Assembly (NCBI GenBank): GCA_033980235.1
Contig: CM067076.1
Span: 34,868,883-34,932,882 of the forward strand
Direction: 5' to 3'
Origin: Diadema setosum
Taxonomy: Eukaryota > Echinodermata > Echinoidea > Diadematoida > Diadematidae
Length of the DNA stretch: 64,000 nucleotides
Below, piece by piece: positions 35,190 to 50,000 of this stretch. The notes beneath the pieces are model-generated. The model was not told the DNA's origin. It saw only the letters and a program-made list of their open reading frames with translations, and ran no database searches. Each line of letters starts with the position of its first letter. The first letter of the stretch is position 1. Made by a program: the position numbers and the translations under genes.

Positions 35190-37310
35190 AAATATGATTA
35201 CAATGGCCATGTACAATGAGAGATTTTTCTTCGACAATGGAGTTAAACAATCAAAAAGTGTTCTTAAATTTGTTTTGTATAGTTCTATGACGTAATGTAA
35301 TTGTTTAAAATGTACGACTTTATTATCTAATATTTTGTGTATTGTTACTTTATAATGAGAGGAAGGGGAAATAATTATTTTACAAGAGACACACAAAAAA
35401 ATATGGTACAGCCTCGAAGGACAAAACAGTTGTACAAAATAAACAACAAAAATAATAAAAGCTTTTGAGAGATTTGGTGAATGAAACGACGGAACATCTC
35501 TCTTGTGATTGATACGAAGGCTCAAGAAGATTTTCACTCTAGAAGATATCCATTTTGTGATGTAAATAATTTGTGATTTTTTGATGTAAATAATCTGTGA
35601 TTTTGTGATGTAAACAGGCACCTAATCTGACGTCTACCCAACGGAGGGACTATTAAGGCTTGGTACCTCTACCGGTATGCCTACAATAATCTCATCAGTT
35701 AAAGGCATAAAGCTTCCATCAGTTTGAAAATATGTGATGATGGGTAGGCCTAGTCCTATAACCTACGTGCTACCACTGTGTGGATTATGAAGCTTCGGAA
35801 AACAAACAACGTGTGATAAATTATTTACCACATGCAGTTGTTAGTTCTTCCACAGACCGTTGTGATTGCCTAGTATGCCGTTCTGGAACTGTTAATTCGG
35901 CTGATTAACCATCTGTTCATAGATGTTTGGAATTTTTTATTTTGAGTGCTTGAGTGTTTCTATGCAACTCGATCAATTAGCAAAGTCCTTTGCCTGTGAA
36001 GAGTTTTAGCGCATAACGAGCTAAACACATTTTTGTTAAAGGACAAGTTCACCTTCATTAATATAAGGATTGAGAGAATGTAGCAATATTAGCAGAACAC
36101 ATCATTGAAAGTTTAAGGAAAATCGGACAATCCGTTCAAAAGTTATGAATTTTTGAAGTTTTTGTGCATTCACCGCTGGATGAAAAGACTACTGCAGTGT
36201 ATGATGTCACATGCGTACAACTATATAAGGAAAATATAAAGAGAATTTCACAAAATTTCATCTTTTGAAAAGAGTATACATTCCCTCGACTCGTTACTGA
36301 CATATGTTATGGGTAATATTATTCACATTGCCTTTAGAAAGAGGCAAGTCAAGTGCTCTTTTATTATGCGAAAAAAGTGAAAATATGTTGAATTTTCTTT
36401 ACATTTTCTGTATACTGTTGTACTCATATGACATCACAAGCCTAATAGTAGTCTCCTCATCCAGCGGTTCCAACACAAAAATTTTAAAAATTCATAACTT
36501 TTGCATCGATTGTCCAATTTTCTTCAAACTTTCACTGATGTGTTCTACTGATATTGCTGCATTCTCTCAATTCTTATGTTTATGAAGGCGAACTTGTCCT
36601 TTAAATTGAGATATTAGTGATTAAAGCTGCTAAAAACAAAGAAAATAATAAGAAAATACAGGTTATTTTAATCCTAACTTCAAGAATATTTCTTGGTATG
36701 TTGCAAATGAGGTATTACTGGAAAGGTTTAATTTTGCTCTATCTGATGACGGACTTACTTTGAAATGTTTAAATATGGCGCTTAGACCATTTTGCAATAC
36801 AACTCTTCATTATCATACATTGTCAATACATAAAGCTTGTTCCGCACCATAAGGGGACAAGTAATGGGAACTATACACTCATGTAAATTCAACCCCGTCC
36901 CTCGATCAGAACCCATAATTTAAATTTTGTTCAAAAAAAAAAATTTTTTTTGATGATGTACAATGAGAGATTTTTCTTCGACAATGGAATGAAACAATAA
37001 AGTTTTCTTAAAAATTTGTTTTGTATCGATGATCTAGTGCTATGATACAATGTGATTATTCGAAATTTAAGATTCCTTATTATCTGATATATCGTGTATT
37101 GTTACTACAAAGCGAGAAGAATGGAAAATATTATTTAACAAGAGACAATTTTGAATGCTGTTTCTTTACAACTCGATCAATCAGCAAAAGTCCTCATTTG
37201 TATACAGTAATTAACAATGCATAAAGCTTGTTCTGCTCGAAGAATGGGAACACATATTAATTTGCAATAATGTAATAAATTCAACGCAGTCCCTGAACAG
37301 AGCCCATATG
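35190..37310 (+). repeat. Direct duplication split by a MITE
   Basis: GTACAATGAGAGATTTTTCT occurs at about 35209 and 36959. Later blocks (ACTCGATCAAT.AGCAAA at about 35967 and 37170; AATGGGAAC near 36862 and 37244) keep the same order. The first copy is longer because the 36040-36600 MITE lies in it. Confidence 0.7.
36040..36600. mobile_element. TTAA-flanked palindromic MITE
   Basis: Ends AGGACAAGTTCACCTTCAT and the reverse complement of GAACTTGTCCT, flanked by TTAA (36036-36039, 36601-36604). Arms of over 200 bp each (GAAAATCGGACAATCC.TTC pairs with its complement) form a giant hairpin. Confidence 0.8.
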
Positions 37311-37926
37311 TTACACTCCTCCCAAATTTGCCCATTCCCTCCCCCACCATAGTTCTTCTATCCACCACCTTCTTTTCTATCGCCTACCATAGCCACCCAT
37401 TCAATTTCCATATTCCATGTCTCCCTCGATCTAAACACTTCGCCCATCCCAGTGCCTATCCCGCCCCTTACCGCCACCAAGGTCCATGCCACCACCCAAC
37501 CCCTCAGATGACCTTAACACTCTCATTCACTCTGAAGTTCAAGTATAAATTTCTCCTAATAGGGCACGACGACAGAGAGTCCGCACAGTTACGTACACGT
37601 TACAAAAGTGTTTATTCAGTAGTACACGACTGTGTATTGAGTACGAGAATGGGTGAATACCCGAATCCGAAACGTCACACCCCGAGCAAATCAACTACTG
37701 TGAAATGTGAAGGTTTGCATCTATAGATACGAATGCTTGTGTTGATTTCGACTTTGCTGTGATACTGTACATGATATTGTATCTTCGTGATACGGTGCTG
37801 TCATAATAATATCATGTACTGGTTGTATCGACAGAGAACAGCGTTATGGATCAATATTTCTCATTTCCTCTCGTGCCAGCTGGGCCTTGACTTCTTTCCC
37901 TCTCTCTTCGAATCGGTATCAGCGAC

Positions 37927-38032
37927 ATGAAGTCCCCTGTGCGGTTTAACAAATGTTGGAAGGCCATAGCGGTGATCTCCGCAGCGGCAACTCTCGGATG
38001 GTTTTGCATTTCATTTCACGGAAACACTACTG
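37927..38032 (+). CDS. UST: UST-like exon 1 (signal anchor)
   Basis: ATG in context GCGACATGA, donor GTGAGT. It encodes 35 residues plus one base and includes the whole predicted transmembrane anchor. A TATAAAT at 37544-37550 could mark a promoter about 380 bp upstream, but no paired initiator was clear. Confidence 0.8.
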
Positions 38033-41000
38033 GTGAGTGCACTCGATATAGTGGGCAAAACTGTGATATGTCGTGTAATAATAGTTGTGCCGTATATTTC
38101 TCTGGATGCAAGAATGCTAATGTTACCCAACCTCTGCAAGCATAGTATTGCATGCTTTTATCACTCCGCAGACAATGAATTATCAAAGCCCATGTAAAAG
38201 GGTCTACTGTGGTCTTCGATTCACTTCAGACTTTTGTAGAACTAGATCTACTTTAGTCCTTATCCTTATGGTAACAATAATAATCATGTGTAATTGTGAG
38301 GATTGTTGAACTGTTAATAATAAAGCGGAAAATGTGGAAAAATAAGAAAAATTACAATAAATTACATCATAATTGATACTTATGATTTTATATTCACTAT
38401 TATCGTTATCGTTATCATCATGATCATCATTAGGTATGATTATCAGTAGTATAGTAGTAGTAGTATAGTAGCCTAGTAGTAGTAGGTGGTAGTAGAAGTA
38501 GCAGCTATAGTAGTAGTAGTTGTTGTTGTTATTGTCTTTGTCGTTGTAGAGTAGTAGTTGTAGTGAAAGGGTCGTGTAGTCACGAAATGTTGAGTCTTGT
38601 AGCGGGACTGTTTGCAAAGCTTTATGGGGTCAATAGAATAACAAGAAGCATCATCAGGACGGTGTACTTCGTGTACTTTATTGCACGTGTTATTGTTGAA
38701 GTGAGGACCCACCAATAAGTCTAGTTGTGGAGACAAAAACAATGAAAAGGGAGCTATGCGTGAGCTATTAAGTCACTATATTCACCTATTACATTCGTCT
38801 TTTCTTCAGCTAAGGAACTTGTTTGCTTGGTTCGCTATAATCAGGGGTCGAGGTGAGCCACCTCCTTGCTAGAAATAAAGCTGCTCAGAGGTTGTAAAAA
38901 AACACAATAGCAGTTGTATTCAGAGAGCCAAGAGAAGGGAGTATTTTAAAGGAAAGTGGAGAAAGGAACCACCCATCCGTGCCTTCTGCATCCTTGTGAG
39001 TGACGGGATCGGGGGGGGGGGCGGTGGAAAAGGACCCTCACTTAATTTGCTTTCTCATAGAACAAAATATATTCAGCTAGCCGCCACATAATAAGATATA
39101 GTGATGTAATTATTTCCTCTTAAGTAATAGTGCTTTCATTCAGGACGTATACCTTTAACGCACAAATAGTCTATAGGGATAATGTGTTAATACTTCTTCC
39201 CCTTTTCAAGACTCTCAAGGTATTGTGGATGACAGCAAACGACTCGCCTCACAACATTCGTCCTGCCAATGCACGGCCCACGAGACAAACTCGACACCGA
39301 GATACATCAGTCGGATTTCTGCATGGAACGATTCTTCCGGCACTGAGGCTATTTTACAGAGGCCGTGCGACTCCCGTTACGGTGTACCAGTTCTACAGGA
39401 CGTAGGTTAATTCCTTTGCTTGGATTGATGCCATTTTAGATTAGTCATAGACTGGAATTGATCACATCAATTTTGAGCCTATAAAGAAGATTATGATCAT
39501 TGCTTCATGCTGGAAACAGCCTATAGAGTTTTGGGAGGAATTAATCTAAATTTTCATTTTAAAAAAACTACACCTTTTAATTTTATGACTGGCAGTAATA
39601 AGCGGCAAAATAGAAGCAAAACCATACTGGAACTCAGAGACCCCCTATGCTGACCTCAAAGATTTCCTACAGGCGTACGTGTTGTAATGACATTTTCTTA
39701 TTGAGTTATGATTATTGTAAGCGTAATAAACCAAAGCGATATTCATAGATATTGTCATAATATTTATGAATATGTGAAAGCGATGTAAATACGGTGAATT
39801 CTAATTGAATTGTTAGGATGCAAAAGCTCTTTCGTGAGGAAAGGGGACTATACCTCTTCCTTACCCTACCCCTGCTCAGCCGGCGTAACGATATAACACG
39901 CAGGTCCTGCTCGGTCGTAACGTCTTGCTGGTTATTTCCCCCCTGAAGACTGACCCTATTATCATTGCCACCCCCATGATTCTTTTTCTTTCTTTCTTTT
40001 TGCCAAAGTTTGTCGACCCATTATACTTTTCGGTTTTTCCGGGTGGGCGCCAGAGTGCTGATTAAACATGCTATACAAGCACACAATGTTTCTGCTGAAA
40101 GAGGTCCAAATAGAGGATGTAGGGGTATTCCCACGTTATTATGAACAATTGGGGTAAAATACATCCCCAGGATATAAATTCGAGCCCATCAGTTAAGGGG
40201 TAAGCATAGGATAACCAGTTATAATTATTCGGACACGATTTTGATAAGCCAGTTCACAGTTATAGCACCAGTCTGCAATGACCTCTCCAACCATAGACTG
40301 CAACACATGGAATAGTCTTCAAGAAGAGTAGTTGAAAACAGCCGTGCAGGAAGTGGTAATTTACATCTCAATGCTGTATGAATGGCTTTTGTTTATTTTG
40401 CTGAAATGAATGCACATTCACCTGCATATATCAATCTGTACCTGGTTCAGATATAACACAGTTGTCATGAAGCCCTATCTAGGTTTTGAATACCTCAGTT
40501 GTAAATCCATTTCAAGAAAAGGTCTGCAATGACCTTTATCTGCACATGCTCAGATTGGAACTGTGAACTGGCTTACTAAGTATTGTGTTACATTTTGATC
40601 CTTTAAAGTGCACACCATTAATTTTATTTCTGACTCCATGATTCTACTGGATACATGCTTGTTGCTGTTCGACGAAATTGACTCTGTGCGAAGATGAGTA
40701 ATTAAGTCCATGATATAAGTGATGCCTCGTGTTTGAACACCGGGAATGATGATAAACAGCTTGCATTAGGAATGAGGAAGTATAGTACATAATGACTTTG
40801 AGTCGATAATTTTATGAAGTCAGATGAAATGTGAAGCCCATAGAAATGACAATGTCTTTTGTAGGGTTCTCGTGCTTATAAGCGAAACGTGATGGGTCAG
40901 AGTTGCTTACTGAGTGTCAACAGAATGCTACCGTTTTGAGAACAATCCCTTTATGTGCTAATGAGTCAAGTGTAGTGCACAAAATGTCACACACAAACCT

Positions 41001-44000
41001 ATGGACACGAAATCAATGTGGCAAGCATGAGAGGAATAAAGAGGAAATCCACCCCACAGTATATAAACTTTAAAAGAAAGAGAAAATATTCCCTACAAAA
41101 TGATACTAAAATAAAAAAATCGGATAAAAAATAAGGAAGATACACTGTATATGACATTTTGTAATTTCACATATTTTTCAAAAAACATTTCTTGACCAGT
41201 CCTCATGAATATTCAAATCAGCAAGTTGGCGATATCATGCTCTCACAATTTCTTATTCATTTCATAAACAGAAATGACAAAAATCTCATTATTTCAGCTG
41301 TATAGATATAAAACTTGACTTAAAACCACCGAAAATTGTTAACTCTGATATATCTTGGTATGAGAACATGTTTTTACTTGTATTAGCTAAAAATATTTTC
41401 TTCCGAATTTCATATATAACATTCATGAAAATTTGTGAGGGTATGATATCATGCTGGGTTTTCGTCTAGCTATAAGTTAGATGATAACCCATAAAAGGAA
41501 GGAGAGAAAGAGAAAGGGGGAGGCAAAAATAATGAGCAAGGGGAACAGAATAAAGAAAGAATCGAATGGAAAATATGTAGAATGTCCTCCAAATAACGTA
41601 AATAAAAGACGAAATGAATCAATTACAACATTCAGTTTCAACACTCCCTAAATCATGATTCGGCAATCCGAGATTATGACAGCTTCGTGTGTACTTTCAT
41701 AATTGGTCATGATTTCTTCAATCATTTTCAAGGCATATCTTACGTAGATATCTGAACATATAAGCGAAATGTTTCATGATCAACACCTTATGGACTGGTG
41801 CGAGAGACTAAGCAAAGATACAAAGTCTAACCATCTTTTATACTGATCGAACCTACAATCCTGAATAGAAGACAAGAGCCAGACAGAGGCTCGCCTCAAG
41901 CCCTGTCTGTGACGTCATCCTGTTCTTTAATTCTGACTCAAGACGAGAATCTCTAGAAGCTTGACCTCACTGGCTCACTGAGCTAAAGATCAGACCTCGT
42001 TTGCCGGCTTTTCATATTTATTGTCTAAAGACATAATTTACCATTTTCAGATGAAACAAAAATCCAGCATTATTGCTTTAAAACAGTTCTAAAATATGAG
42101 TTAGGGATAGAAACAACCACTGTAAAAATCTAAATTAGTATAATCAATGTTGAATATTGTTAAATATAAAAAAAAATGTGAAAATTGTTATGATAAAAAT
42201 GTTTCCAGACTAAAATCTCTACAGTTATGGTTTACGGAGAAAAATACAGATATCTCCTTACATTTTAGGCGTCATTGAGAAAATCTTATATGATATAGGA
42301 TATTTGTGGTCCAACAGACCTATACATATGCATTAAATAATGCCATATCTTGATTTTTTAATCACTGTTCCAAAAGGTAAACAGGACCTTTAACGTATAT
42401 TACTTATGACAAGATTGAATTTCGCAGAGTAATCAATACAAGTGGTAATATGCCCCACTTCACAATTCAACACTCCAATTCCACCTATGAATATACAGTA
42501 TCTCCATCTCTTCCACTCGTTGGTATATTCTGGACGGGATCGTATTGTCTTCCACCCGACGTCCTCCTTGCCCGTCAGCTCCCAATGCTATATCTCGAAA
42601 TACAATGTTCAACAGCTTACACTCACTTGAAAGAAAGATTGAAGCTGCTGTGATTTATGAAGTTTGGTTATCCAATAACCCAATAGATTCGAATTGTTGA
42701 TTTTTTTTTTGCACGAAATGCTTACCATTTCACTTCAGGCAAAAGTATTTCTTTCTCAAGAATTTACTGGGTCTTAAGTAATACAGTCACAAAGAAACAC
42801 TATAACTCATATAAGTAAAAAAAACAACAACTGTGATTTGCTTAGTGTGAGTAATCTAGTATTCATTTGCTATGGATAGGCAAATTTAGACATCATGTGC
42901 AATCCCATAAAAATCAAATTAATGGCAAATGTTTCATCAAAACCTGACGTGACACAAGCGAAGCCACGAAATTCTTTACTTTACGTGATGTCATGACGCA
43001 GTGATACAAGAAATGATACAACATTCACATGATGATTGAATTTTTTTTTTCATAAGTTTTGATCGTGTTTGGTTATCTAATGTTTGTTTAGGTTTTTTTC
43101 TTGTTCTTATTTTTGTTATATCTGTATTACATGTTTGATAAAATTCAGTAAAAAGGGGATATACACTGTAGATGGTTTTCCAGTGGAAACGTTCAGGTAT
43201 AGATGATCACGTTTTCTTGTTTCCTTGACAACCAAACAGGTTATAACGGTAGTGTACAACAGGGTGCCGAAGTGTGGCAGTCGGGCCTTGCTCCAAGTCG
43301 TGAAATGGCTTGCCAGGAAAAATGGAATCCATGGCCCGGTTTCCATGGTACCACCAACAGACAAGGTATCTCCTCTATATATAGCATTTTTTTTTTCATT
43401 TCTCTTGAAATTCAAAGTGTGTAGCTTTTTGTGATTATTAAAGGACAAGTTCACCTAGATGTGTTACCACTAGTTACAGCGATGGCTTCACAGAGGCCTT
43501 AAAAATGCATAACTTTTAAACGGATTGTCTTATTTTCCTCAAATTTTCACTGATGTATTCTACTAAAATTCACTCAATCCACGCATACACTTTGAAAGTA
43601 AATTTCTCCTTCAAGACCATCATGGAAACAGCGTGAGCTATTGTGCAGCCATCAGTTGACTGATGTAAGCAGTGGTTTGTTTTGAAGGCAGAATATGTCA
43701 CCTTATCAGGAAATTGCTGTGAGTGTGTCAATGAAAGAGTGGAGGTACATTTCTTGTAACCGCACTATAGCGCTATTTTGCAATTAATAGGAATTAATAG
43801 CCACAAACATACATGCATCGTATAAATATGACTATAGATATGAATAATAATGAATTAATATAATTTACACAATATTCTAGACAATGGAGAGCGATCGAGA
43901 AAGGGGGAGAAAAAGAGAAACAAATATATCAATTTTATTGGCTTAAAAGTTTCTAGTGGTTCATGACAAATGTTACTCCAATATGGCAGGTCATCGTAAG

Positions 44001-47000
44001 ACGACAACCAATCATTATTAGCTGAAAAATCATAGACTGCTTCATATACTACAATATAGACATCTCTGTAACACTACTTTATACCACAACGCCCACGATA
44101 TGAATACTCATTTCGAAGGCAACTACTGTTTACAGGATGTGAAATGTCGTGGTAACATCCTGGTGACCAACGGCATGTACCCTGTGACCTTGGCGAAAAA
44201 AAAACAAACAAACAAACAAACAAGAATAGAGAAGAGCAAAAAAAAAAAATGATATAGATAATAATATGTCATACTCTTCATTACAAAGAGTTATCATTAC
44301 TTCTCCCCTCCAATATGTGTGTAATAAGAGGGTCAGTACCACACAATGCTTATTTGATAAAGTCGCAAATACTGAACTCTAGAAAGTTTCTACAGAGAGG
44401 TCGATAGGAAAATAATGACAAGAGAAAGAGAGGGGGAGGGGGAGTGATGTCTTAAAATTGATGCTTAAATAGCTTCACGGATGTAGATCATGAATAAACT
44501 CTTGGAATCAGATTTGTAAAAAGCAACAAAAACAACGAACAAGGCGGAACATAACAAAGAACTAAAATATCTCCTGTCGTCTATCGAGCTTCCGTATGAG
44601 TAAACGTAAAGTATTTTACTGTCATCGTAGCATAATGGCTTTTACCTTGACCACAGTCTGAGCTCCCGCTGTTGACCAGAACTGTGGAAGGGGTCAAGTC
44701 GAAGACCAAAGCCTTTATCGAGGGCCATGTCCACTACCACGAGTTTGACAAGTAAGTCACACTGCACTGGTTACTACAGCAAGATTTCACTAAACGACGA
44801 AGCAATACATTTCTGTCGATCAGATAAATTCACGCGCAACCCCGTAATAAAATTGACGAAATCTTTAACCTAAAGAAGCACTTCATGATCTCATGTCATG
44901 AAAATATTTCTCTGAAGTTTTCACAATTTTGACTAAGTTTATTTAAAACTGGACATAGGCTATTTCAAACAAATTTGTTTTTGGAATGTTAGCAGAATCC
45001 ACTGAGATCCTTCATCGGGATAATTCTATGCGAGAATATACCTCTGTGTGAATTTTCTGACAGCCTCCCAAAATAGAAATCTATTTCTGAGCCTTTGTTT
45101 CCAGTTTTTTCATCTCTGTTCTCGTATAACTGTGATACCTTGCCTGAAACCAGGCAGAAATCACTGTCTCCAAAACATTCATCTTTTTCCGTGACTGCAT
45201 ATAAAGAGCATCATCTCACACTCTGAACATATAAATTTGTAACTGTATAGACTATGATTCAAGAAACTCATTTCTAACTCTTGGGGAGGAGTCATTTCGA
45301 GTTGTGCACATCATTTATTGGCGTTCCTTTGCATCTGTTTCTAGGAAGCGAGTCTACTTCATCAACATTATCCGTGACCCGTTGGATCGTCTGGTCTCCA
45401 GCTTCTATTTCAGTCGCTATGGAGACGGGCTGATGACGGACAAAGCGATGGCCGAGATGAGAAAACGGGTAAAACCGGAAGTCATTGACGAGGTGAGAGG
45501 CCAATCCGAGGTCATATTGGGTCGTCGAATCCTGTCGAGTTTGATCTTGCACTCAGCGGGTATAGTAGCCTTTTGTCAAGGCCCTCTCGCTGTATGCAGT
45601 CCAACTTAACTGAGCTCACGTCGTGAGATCGCCCCATCATGCCCATTCGCTCACCACCATTCAGCAAGAGGGCTTTGGCGAAAGGCTACGGGTAAAGAGG
45701 TAGGTAAAGGTTAGGCTGTTGACAGTCTCGTGACCTACATTATCTGAGAATCCCAGATCGAGAGTTAAGACGAAATACAATGCTCACGTAATTGTTTCTT
45801 CTGTTTTCAATTGTAGGTGCCTTCGTGTAAAAAGAAAAGAAATAGATTCGAAAGAAGAGACTCACAAACTCATTGCACTTGAGAGAAGATTCAGTAAAAT
45901 ATAACATAAACAGAAAGGGTGAATAAAGATAAAGGCACTCTTTTTTTTTTTCATCATAGTTTTCTGGCACGTGATAAGTTCCCCAAGTTTTTTTGTTTTG
46001 GTTTTTTTTTTGTATGTTTTCCTCATGCCTAATTTATTCCCTCAGTCCTCATGATTAATGTACCGGAAATTTCATTTTAATGCAAAGTTTTGCACGTAGA
46101 GCATGACAAGGGAAGCTGCTGTAATAATATGAATAAGGCTGGTGCACTGGAGACAATTGCATTTGATGAAGTGCAGTCTGCGATTGATCCCTATATCTGT
46201 TAATGGCCAGGACTCAGTGAAGGACATTAACTGTCTCCAGTAATGGAGACACTAAAATGTTTCTCCGTAGCAGGCATTAGTTGCGCGTAGAGAAGCAATT
46301 ATGTACAAGTACAATTGTTCAGTTCAGTTCAGTTCAGTTCAGTTTTTATTTCTGCATTTCAAAATCAATACAAATCAACAAATCAACAAAATACTTACAT
46401 AGTCATTTACACAGCTAATATTCGAAACGTTTGGATCTTACATACATTTTCTTTTTTTTTTTCAAGAACGAATATCATTATGAAAGGATGCAATAGGAAA
46501 TGATAAAAATGAAATGCAGGGGACCATCATGAAGTACAATTGTAATCTACAGAATTGTAATCTACAATTGTAATCTACAGACCACCATGAAGTACAATTG
46601 TAATCTACAGAATTTGATATTTAATGCGATGTTACTTCTGCCTCTTTCATTAAAGACACGCAAACGCACACAAAACACACTGTGAATGTTAAATATTATA
46701 TCATATTAACCAGTGGCTCTCTCAGGGCGACGTTAACAAGCACCATTCTTTTTCGTCCTTCTAGCATGCCTTCTTTTATAACGACATGGCAGCCCAAAAT
46801 TTGCATTTTTTTTCGATTTCTAAGAGAGTGTACATTTCCTACAGAAAACAGTGCTCTGTCCTGAAACCCACAAAGACCTCACTATTTATACTATTCGTCA
46901 GTTTGAGTGATTGATTTTACGCTAATTTTAAAACTCAATTTTGTAAATTATGAGGTGTCATGGGTGTCATGATCACGCGTGCCAAATTTCGTCGTGATTG

Positions 47001-50000
47001 CGCCACTGATGGCCGAGATGGAAAAAAAAGCACGGCCTGTTCAGGGTTAAGATATTGTCGCTTTTCCCTGCAGACAGGCGGAAACAAACATGATCATAAC
47101 TTATTCATGAACTTTCTACTTGTTGATGCACGTTTAATAATCTTTTAGCCTTTATAGATACATGCGCCGCGCTAGTCTGGGTATTACCAGGGTGGGCTTA
47201 ATGGACCTGTTCTCTGCACCGGAAGTCCAGTTTGTCGATCCATTGATTGCTGGTCCTTTGATCAATCCGCTAGCCAAGATCACGTCATACAGAGCTGGCC
47301 GGGGAACATCCTATGTTATCACTATTTGTGTTTACGTCGTAGTCTTCTCTGCTGCGAACCCTTTGTGACTTCCTGTTTAGTCCCTGCCCTTAAGACTCTG
47401 CTTTTCGCATTAATATCCATATATAGGTATTCGTGTGAGATATGTGTACTCATTGTCGTAGAAAGGGTTAATTATTATTATTACCTTTGTGGATTTCTGC
47501 CTCGGTTTGTCCTATATCTCATAATAAGTGCACTACCTCACTTCACACGTCGCACCCAAGTTTTGTCACAAACTCAGGCAGAACAATATTACGGGTGTTG
47601 TTCGTTATTCCGAAGGTTCGATATTCCGAAGGTTCGTTATTCCGAAGGTTCGTTAATCCGAAACACACAAATTCCCTATACCTAGAGGTTCGTTAATCCG
47701 AACATTTGTGGCGTTATTCCGAAGGTTCGTTATTCCGAAGATTTGTTCATCCAAAAATAAAATTCGAAAAAATGAACCTTCGGAATAACGAATCTTCGGA
47801 CTGAAGAGCCTTCGGAATAACGAACCTTCGGAATATCGAGCTGTAACCCAATATTACATGTGTGAATATAATTAATTACGGGGGAAGGCCTTGAAGTGGT
47901 TCAGGAGTTACCTACAAAATCGAAAACAATACGTATCTTTGAATGAGAAGGACTCAAATCTGGAATTTATTAAATGTGGCGTCCCACAGGGTAGCTTATT
48001 AGGACCTCTACTTTTTATCATTTATATTAATGACTTTTGTAGATCATCTGATATCCTCTCATTTTGCTGATGATTCAGATGTTTTCTTTTCTCACCGAAA
48101 TCCAGATACTCTCTTACGCATTGTTAATTCCGAATTGAAAAAAAAAAGTTACTCAGTGGATAAGAACAAATAAATTATCACTTAAATCTAAGTATATGCT
48201 TTTTAGCAATTCCATAGAAGCTTTGCGCACAAATATCATTTTTGATGACAATCTTGGTATTATAGTGGACGATAAACTTTCATGGAGACCGCACATTATT
48301 AACATTAGTACAATAATATTGGTATCATAAATAGACTCGAGTCTCATATTCCAATGTCCTCTTTGTTGACCTTGTATTTTTCTCTAATTCTACCGTACCT
48401 TAATAACGGACTCCTAGCATGGACTCCTAACCCATCAAACTTTACTAGATAAATTGTGACCGTGCACCTCAAAAAAAAAAAAAGTCGCACACACTGATTT
48501 TGCGTGAGGACTGAAAATAAGTGAAATGGGTCAACCTAGCCGAACTTGACTTTTTCATATTTTCTGAAAGAGCAAGTCTTCTATGCTAAAATTTGGTATC
48601 ATAAACGGGAAAGAAAGTGTGTTTTTTAGCAGTTTATCTCGAACATTTTTGGTAAAATAGTGTGATTTGGTGTGTCTTTAGAATCCCTTTTTCATTTTTG
48701 AAAAACCTTGTCCACACTCTTCACTTTCAACTCTAATAACTTTTGAAAGGATAGTGCTGCTGCTTTGAAAGTTGGCATTAATTATGGACAGAATGTGTTA
48801 CTGAGGCATGCTTAATTTCAGTTTAATCTGATAATCCCTTCATTGTTGTTACTCTGGTGGGTACTTCCTGTTTTTTGTCCCATTCATCGCACAGCCAGCA
48901 CGGTTTGGTAAAGATTAAGCGCTTGAATAGACATTGTACTTCAGAGCCTCTTTTCTCAGTTCACACTTTTCCTGAGTTTGTGCTTTCTTTCCAATATTTA
49001 GATAGGTTAGGAGAGTCCATTTGATTTGAGTTATACATCATTTTAAAGCTTAAAGTCTGCTCTCTTAGAATATGGTCTTAACTAAAAATTCATGTCTGGC
49101 GACTTTTTGTTTGTTTTGAGGTGCAGGGTCACAATTACTGTCGCTGCAAAAAAAAAAGGCATTTCGTATTATTTGCGGCGTCCCACCACGTTCCCATTCA
49201 GAGCCATTGTTTACTAAATATAAGATTTTGATAATTAAAGATTTGTATTTTTTCCAGCTTGGTCAGTTTATGTTTAATTACAATGCAAATGCACTTCCCA
49301 GTATTTTTAATTCAATGTTTCCACGGAACCAGCTTTTTCATACTTATCCCACTAGGCAATCTAATGAGTTTCATTTGCCCCTCCTGAGAACTTTTTTTAG
49401 CTCAGAGTACATTTATACACACCGGTCCTAGATTTTGGAATTCATTAAGTTGTGAAATAAAAAATTCCCCTTCTTTGCATTCTTTTAAGCGCAAGTTGAA
49501 ATCATTTCTGTTAAATCCTCTCTGATATATTTCTTTATTAGATAGATCTCATCAACCCCAGGGTTCATCATCCATCCACCAATCTTTCGATCACTTCATT
49601 ATTACGTAATAGATTACGTGGATTATTATGTAATAGCCATCAAATCCTTGCACAGCTGCGTGCAGTACCAGCCCTCTGAAGCACATTCTCAATCACCCCC
49701 TGTTCATTTCCCTAGTCCAGCGTGTAGGCATTCTCTTTTTCCTTTCTCTCCCTCCATTCTTTCCGTCTTTTTTGTCAAGTCGTGTCATGTAATTTGTATT
49801 TCCCCCGTCTTGTTCCGTTCTGTCGTAAATTATATCTGTGATAAGTATTTGTAAATAAGTAATTCATAAGTTTGTTCATTTTTTGGGTGGTTCACAACAT
49901 ACAAGCTTGTTTTTTAGTGGACCTCTCAATTCTTTTCTTTTTCTCAACTAAAGCATAACTTTGTGCTTTTTTGCCAGTATGCATTCTTTTGTTTATCTGT

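Noticed and set aside
42450..42653. Two overlapping frames beyond UST-like exon 4
   Set aside because: Continuing past 42497 breaks the phase into exon 5; the frames are simply read-through of the exon and intron.
47162..47368. Possible extra exon ([17 protein letters not shown]..) in UST-like intron 7
   Set aside because: Flanking splice sites are poor, inclusion would add sequence where the family has none, and exons 7 and 8 already join in frame.
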